Positions 27,201-64,000 of a stretch of DNA of 64,000 bases are shown here, in pieces. The position numbers and the translations under genes were made by a program. The DNA lies in contig NC_135555.1 in assembly GCF_964340395.1 (NCBI RefSeq), positions 12,258,746-12,322,745 on the forward strand, given 5' to 3'. Each line of letters starts with the position of its first letter. Within the stretch, counting starts at the first letter, position 1. This DNA comes from Glandiceps talaboti (taxonomy: Eukaryota > Hemichordata > Enteropneusta > Spengelidae). The notes beneath the pieces are model-generated. The model did no database searches, was not told the origin of the DNA, and saw nothing but the letters and a program-made list of their open reading frames with translations.

Positions 27201-27540
27201 GAGTGGGCCGAGTTGGTGGGCCGAGTTGGCAGACGGTGGGCCGAGTTGGTGGGCCGAGTTGGAAATGGGCCGAGTTGGACGTGCACCGTCGCATTTTGCA
27301 CGTACCATGGATGTACTGCACGTACTACTATTACTAACTAGCATTGGCATAACAAGAAGAAAAATATTTTAAAAGCTTAACTCAAAAAGACATGTCATTA
27401 CAGCATTTCCATAGACCATTGCATTGTAACAATTAATTTCTTCTAAAATTATGTATGTGTAGAAAAAAATCAAAATAACAGGTAGCCGTTACGTCGAAGA
27501 CAAAAATATGACCTCTCACCTTGTTCATTCCCTGGCCCAT
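17763..27540 (-). CDS. DUSP22/DUSP15-like: Dual-specificity phosphatase of DUSP22/DUSP15 type, 5' five exons (partial)
   Basis: Exons in transcript order: 27540-27520, 25402-25369, 20886-20804, 18637-18588 and 17837-17763. They total 263 coding nt (87 codons plus two bases) with continuous phase and GT-AG borders. The product starts MGQGMNK, which carries Gly2 for N-myristoylation as in DUSP22/15. It continues ILPGLYVGNFK, then KITHVLSVHDHAKP, then YLCISAADNPHQNL, in which Asp57 matches the family's general acid. The last exon found reads RRCIEFIHEARIDGGVVLVH and ends in TG, the first two bases of a codon at position 88, where the catalytic cysteine of the CX5R loop lies in this family. I could not find the next exon, with the rest of the loop and the C-terminus, between 1 and 17,762. 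The family dephosphorylates Tyr/Ser/Thr on signalling proteins and is membrane-tethered by myristate. It is transcribed divergently from TTLL9. I cannot say whether it is equally related to DUSP22 and DUSP15 or closer to one. Confidence 0.88.
18179..18255. repeat. (AC)n microsatellite
   Basis: About 38 AC units within an intron of the DUSP gene. Confidence 0.95.
21186..21486. mobile_element. TIR element family B, copy 2 (without the palindrome)
   Basis: The ends are ttgtgtctggtc (21186-21197) and gaccagaaacaa (21473-21484). The interior aligns with 4115-4372 across caacaaacctgtcac, atttatggcagtta, gatctgcagact and gggctggacaaaca. It lacks the 1.9-kb palindrome, so it resembles an empty site for that insertion. 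Confidence 0.7.
21997..22360. mobile_element. MITE family A, copy 1
   Basis: The element opens aggcctaacaaaaaaa, then gttccgattatgctcaattt, and closes with gggtaaccggacccaaacaa and then ttaggcct. Imperfect terminal inverted repeats are about 35 bp. The interior has the family hallmark agatgtacagccattacaga. It is non-coding. Confidence 0.75.
25570..25955. mobile_element. MITE family A, copy 2
   Basis: Same ends and interior as the copy at 21997. It lies about 170 bp upstream, on the transcript, of DUSP exon 2. Confidence 0.75.
26806..27298. repeat. Inverted-repeat element with iterated GGCCGAGTTGG motif
   Basis: The left arm (26806-26935) carries at least five copies of ccaactcggccca. The right arm (27171-27298) carries at least six of its complement tgggccgagttgg. 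The outer arms pair, with gatgcgtcgcatt at the left and the complement of aatgcgac at the right. The motif copies are separated by short variable spacers. The element lies in DUSP intron 1, just inside the shared DUSP/TTLL9 promoter area. Confidence 0.75.
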
Positions 27541-28059
27541 GTTGCTGCAAAATCCTCTTCAAAAACTGACGAAAATATTAGAAAACGGGAACACTACAAT
27601 GATGTAGATGGGATCACAGAAATAACAGTAACACACACACAAACTCTCAAAACTGACCAAAAAAACACTAATTCAAACTTTCACGCACGGAGCGCGGACG
27701 CGGAAACACTTGTTGTTGTTTTGTTGATCACTTCCGGCAGAGGGGTCAAAATTAATACAAACACGTTCGTTGTTCCTTATCTCCACCTGAACACAAACGT
27801 TTACTTTTATTTCGTACATCAAAAATTTAACATTTTAATCACAGATATACACGATTTCTGTAAAATCTGTAAAAACAAATTCGTGTATTTCATTCGAAAA
27901 AATCAAAACAGAAGAAAAACATACCAAATTACACATTGGAGTAAACATATCACAAACATGTCAGCGACCTTAGGCAAAGTGAAGTAAACAGTCGGTTTCC
28001 TTGGTTTCCTAGCTTTCCTAGACTCATGTGTACTCGTTTCTTGTATTTTTTGCAGCACA
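27541..28059. promoter_or_regulatory. Divergent promoter region between DUSP and TTLL9
   Basis: 519 bp separate the two opposed start codons. The interval contains an ETS/GABP-type site cacttccgg at 27729-27737 and a short CpG-rich patch near 27684-27705, unlike the AT-rich surroundings. It must hold both transcription starts unless a 5' UTR exon lies elsewhere. An acceptor-like tract ending at 28055 leaves open a short 5' UTR intron for TTLL9. I saw no convincing TATA box. Confidence 0.6.
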
Positions 28060-44782
<16,723 letters not shown>

Positions 44783-46700
44783 AGTGTCATGTGAAGACCA
44801 CATACCTAACGTTGGTTCCGTCCTGCTCCACAGTCTACTATTGTTTACACAGTTATAGTATTTCTACTGTGTTTACCATTGCATCAAGTACCCAGCTGTG
44901 TGCCGTCCAAACCAATGTGACATGCCACTAATGCACAGTAATTTCATGTGACACACCAAACTTTGGTGTACCTCTATCCCATAGTATGCAGTGACACACA
45001 AAAAATCTAAGTTTTTGTCACAGTGACCCACAACAAAATATTTTGAATTTCATTGCAGGGCACAATGGTACCCAATTATTTAACTGTTATTGTGCTGCCA
45101 CTGCAACATTCACCCAGTCACCAGTCTGTGATGTAAACAAGCAATTTTCAGTACTCATTGCTATCAGTTCTTTTATTCTTCTTCATCTGCAATACTTGTT
45201 GGTTGAAGTATACCATCCTAATATTATACTGAAAGATTAGTCTTTGTAGATGCCCCACATTGCCGTCAATTACAACAATATAAGTCTATCCTGGTATGTA
45301 TAAAGATAAAACAATAACATTCACTTCAAAGCCCCCCCCATTGTCACAACTGATTAATCACATACTTGATTTGTATATGATGCATATATCCATGACATGC
45401 TACAGATCATATTTTTACATTCCTACTTTATATTTTATATCAAAGAAAATTTTTCAATTTTTTCCCAGTGTGAAAACACTGAAAGATCCGATGCAACTGT
45501 ACATTTTTTTTATGTGTTAAATCGATGCTGCTAAGGGGGTCAAGGGTAAAGTTAGTATAGTTATAATAAAAACATTACAGTGGTACATACAAGCCATGAA
45601 GCAGATGGCCAGAAAAGTGGATATAGTCAGCTGGGCAGAGAGAGAGTATGAAGGGGGGAGAAATATTTGGGGGGTGTTTCTGTTTATATTGTTTTGTAAT
45701 AGTGCCAGCATTTCACCAGGTTTTACATGATGTTGAAATTTTTGTTACACTTGTTCACAACAGAGTGTAACTTGGCGTTTTGTCATTCTGCCCTCATCAT
45801 CCATGCCTGCATCCTCATTGGTCATTTCTTCACAGGCAGCACACTACATCTTATTTACAGACAAGTGTTCACAAAAGCATTCTTTCAAGTACATGTACAA
45901 CTTTATTATATATTTGAAATGTAAAAGTAAAATGTATAAGTCTTTTTTGTGTTGTGTATAGTTACAGGATTTGTATTACATTGTGTATTGTATGTATAAA
46001 AAATCAACAAGATGTATTTTGAGATTAGTAATCCAGAAAGCCGTCCACTGAGTTTGTGAAAGGTTCATTCACAGAGTTTGTCAGTATACTTACAGTCAAT
46101 AATGAAATCATTTTCTTATTAAAAACAATTTGGTGACACTGAACAGAATAATCACCATTAATTTACAATAGATATGTAAAATACAGATATTGTATAGTAA
46201 AAAACAACACATTCACAGAGGTTGAAATGTGGCTTTATACAAGCTTTGCTTACTCAGATTTATGTTACACATTTTGAGGCATATATACTTCATTTCCAAA
46301 GATACACTTGATGACATTACTGAATATTGAAATGACACTTTCTGCTGGCAAATGCTGAGAGGAATACTAAAGCAGTGGTAGTCCAGTTTTGATGTTTCAA
46401 TTCCAAAGTCATCTCTTTGGAAATGAATGAATTATTTTCTGACATTGACAGGTTTTCTCACATTTCTTTTTTATTGTTACCAATCTGTTTGACACATTCA
46501 GAAAATGTGTAAGTAATGATAGAATCTCAAAAATAGTTGTCTGTATACCTAGGAAAAAATTGACAGAGAGAAAAAAACAAATCCTGGTTGTTTTGGTCTG
46601 TTTCCATTGTTTTACTTTGTGTATATAATTATGTGTATATGTATGAAAAAGGTACTCACAAATATTTTGTGAATTTTTTGAATAAAATAACTTTTATTTG
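44783..46700 (+). other. TTLL9: Probable TTLL9 3' UTR
   Basis: The non-coding sequence after the TTLL9 stop runs to an aataaa at 46681-46686, followed by a GT/T-rich stretch suited to cleavage-factor binding. Earlier aataaa-like hexamers could also be used, so the UTR length is uncertain. No other gene is visible here. Confidence 0.4.
46681..46698. terminator. Overlapping opposite-strand poly(A) signals between convergent genes
   Basis: A forward aataaa (46681-46686) lies 6 bp before tttatt (46693-46698), which is aataaa on the minus strand. The first could serve TTLL9. The second could serve PDRG1, although tttatt hexamers nearer the PDRG1 stop (near 46909 and 47136) are alternatives. Confidence 0.3.
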
Positions 46701-48029
46701 ATGAGAGCTGCTGTCTTGTTTTGAGTACTACTGGTAGTATCTGATTCCTCTGTGTGTGTGTATCAGTGTATCTATTTACCCATCCTTAATTCATCCATGA
46801 ACACAATACAGTAGTGGATAAACCTGTGTACAGTTAGTGTATATCATTCTGTTACAAAGGGATCAACTTAAGGTATTATTTTACCTCTTAAATACAAAAA
46901 AAAACAATTTTTATTTTATTTTACACACACACACACACACACACAGATAGAGATAGACAGCGAAATGATATAACTAATTTTGAAAGCAAACGTAATGAGA
47001 GATTGGAATGTATTCCAATTTTGATACTGTAATCAGATTAGTTAGATAAACATTTTACAGGAAGTCTAGTCTAAATTATTCTGTCTATTTAATTTAATTT
47101 AACTGACACCGGATATGTTAACAACAAAAACATGTTTATTTTCCAAATATTTGTGTTGCTAATATTTTGAAAAATGTCTATAAATAAATGACCTGTGTTT
47201 ACACATCAAACTTAACTGTCAGCAAGAATGTTGCAGTTTGTCATGTCACTGACCTTTATACAAAGATCATCAGTACTTAGTTCATGTGTCACATTACCAA
47301 TATTAATAGGACTGTCCATCACAATATTGCAAATGTTCAATAACTCTTGGACAAAAAGAAATTGCTGGAATTGAAATCTATATTAAAATATTATGACTGA
47401 CTGATGTAATTTTACTGTTGCCATGGTGATGGGGATGGCGGTAATAATAGTCATGTTGTTGCTTTACACGCATAACTGATTATCGTAATGCAGTTATTTG
47501 GTATTCAAAGCACTATCATATGGATACCATGGTACAGTCATGTGGTATTCATACAGCACTGTCATGTGGATGACATGGTATAGTCATGTTGTATTCATGT
47601 GAATGCCATGATAAAGTATGTGGTATTCATGTGGATGCCATGGTACAGTCATGTGGTATTCATAGAACTATCATGTGGATGCCATGTACAGTCACATGGT
47701 CTTCACCACATGTGATTGCCGGCCATGGTATAGTCATGTGAGCTTTGCAGTACGATCATATGACTGCCATGCTATAATCATTTGGTCTTTATACCATTAA
47801 AATGCAATTTCCATAGTATAGTCATGTGGCCTTCATGGTAAGATCATGGGGTCTAAATATATGGTACAAACATACAATTACTATGCATTCCTTTGTTGTT
47901 TCCATGACATAAACATGTGATTGCCACGGTCCAATCGTCTGGACTTCCTGGCCCAGATGTGTCCGATACATAGTGATTCTTCATGGCATTCCTTGGCATC
48001 AAGTCACATCAGCATCACTTTCATCATCA
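46701..48029. repeat. TTLL9-PDRG1 intergenic/3' UTR region with degenerate tandem repeat
   Basis: This interval between the convergent genes contains a short AC tract (46925-46946). From about 47,515 to 47,845 there is a degenerate array whose units carry variants of ccatggtacagtcatgtgg and ttcatgtggatgccat. Part of the region is probably the PDRG1 3' UTR. No coding sequence was recognised. Confidence 0.55.
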
Positions 48030-50683
<2,654 letters not shown>

Positions 50684-50836
50684 TTTCGACGTCTATATTT
50701 TTCAGAACACTTCACATTTCATGCTTGCATTTGAAGCTTATACATGACCTCCGACCTAAACAGCGCCCTCTTTCGACGATATGACGTCACTTGTCTCCCG
50801 CCATTTTGCGTCTTGAAAAGCAGAGGTGACTGCATC
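50684..50836. promoter_or_regulatory. Compact bidirectional promoter between PDRG1 and SPT16
   Basis: Only 153 bp lie between the two start codons. A perfect CRE palindrome tgacgtca is at 50782-50789 and a YY1-like cgccatttt is at 50800-50808. Both are typical of TATA-less housekeeping promoters. The YY1-like site lies about 30 bp upstream of the SPT16 ATG, where such sites commonly overlap the transcription start, so the SPT16 5' UTR is probably very short. Confidence 0.65.
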
Positions 50837-63426
<12,590 letters not shown>

Positions 63427-63728
63427 TAATAAAGTTGATAACAGATTTATTTTAGAAGTGCATATATTACTGCAGAAGGACAGTTTTAAGCTAACTATGA
63501 TTAACGCAAACTGTTTTTTGAAGTGGGTGATGGTTTGTGGATATCATAGTAAGATTAAAGCTGGCTTACCACGGTAGTAAATAAGGCTCTGCATGGGTCT
63601 TCCTGTAGACTGAACCATTCTTTCACAACTGATAGCCCTAGAAATTTTGCAGGTCTAAATACATGTGATGAGTTATCAGAGATGCTGCCCCACTGTGAAT
63701 GTAATCACATCCATGTCAACATGTTACA

Positions 63729-64000
63729 ACTGACAACATCAAAGCATCGAGGAATGGAACCTGGGAAAGTAAACAACTAAATTGGATTAATAGCACTTGG
63801 CACAGCATGTTGAAAGCACACAGACTTATATTACATTTCATGGTTTGATAAGAACAGCTTTATGGCCACTTTATGCAATAGTTCACGTTTACAAACAAAT
63901 TTCAAGTTCCCCTGGCACTTCATGTACACATAAAGAGACCATAAAACTGTTCTTATCAACCCATGAAATATAATACAAGCCTCTGTACTTCCAATATGTT
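63729..64000. mobile_element. Palindromic MITE (family C), copy 2, cut by window edge
   Basis: It aligns with 56090-56474 over aaagtaaacaactaaattgg, cacttggcacagca, ttacatttcatggtttgata and the start of the complementary arm (ccataaaactgttcttatca). Its right end is outside the window. Confidence 0.8.

Larger units (their letters stand above)
17838..27519. other. DUSP introns 1-4
   Basis: The intervals between DUSP exons hold an AC repeat (18,179), a family B element (21,186), two family A elements (21,997 and 25,570), and the nested inverted repeat at 26,806. Apart from these and the exons I recognise nothing in these introns. Confidence 0.75.

Noticed and set aside
27990-28012. Possible RFX X-box upstream of TTLL9 (ggtttccttggtttcc)
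   Set aside because: Only one half-site fits the consensus; the second half lacks the required purines.

Overview
This is a window of nuclear DNA from an invertebrate animal. It is AT-rich, dense in simple repeats and short inverted-repeat transposons, and its genes are cut into many small exons with standard GT-AG introns. I assembled four protein-coding genes exon by exon, by splice sites, reading-frame continuity and recognised protein families. The proteins are close in length and motif content to vertebrate counterparts, which fits a slowly evolving marine bilaterian such as a hemichordate, amphioxus, echinoderm or mollusc. The sequence alone does not let me name the species.

Layout, left to right: (1) 1-17,762 is non-coding as far as I can see and rich in repeats. 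(2) 17,763-27,540, minus strand: the 5' five exons of a dual-specificity phosphatase of the DUSP22/DUSP15 type. The exons carrying the rest of the catalytic loop and the C-terminus were not found. (3) 28,060-44,782, plus strand: a complete 13-exon TTLL9, a tubulin polyglutamylase-family protein of 435 aa. (4) 48,030-50,683, minus strand: a complete five-exon PDRG1, a prefoldin-like protein of 136 aa. (5) 50,837 to the right edge, plus strand: SPT16/SUPT16H, the large FACT histone-chaperone subunit. Fifteen constitutive exons plus one candidate 45-nt cassette exon are in the window, and the gene continues beyond it.

DUSP and TTLL9 are head to head (520 bp between start codons), and so are PDRG1 and SPT16 (153 bp between start codons). 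TTLL9 and PDRG1 converge. From general knowledge, the human genome keeps DUSP15(-), TTLL9(+) and PDRG1(-) in the same order and orientation on chromosome 20q11, so this trio looks like an ancient microsyntenic block. Human SUPT16H lies elsewhere.

The most unusual signals are non-coding. Introns 4 and 11 of SPT16 each hold tandem copies of the intron's own 3' splice site plus the first bases of the following exon. A roughly 2-kb near-palindrome at 2,164-4,093 sits inside a small transposon whose apparently uninterrupted relative is at 21,186-21,486. Several families of short terminal-inverted-repeat elements occur, one ending only about 13 bp before a TTLL9 splice acceptor and one converted into an inverted dimer.
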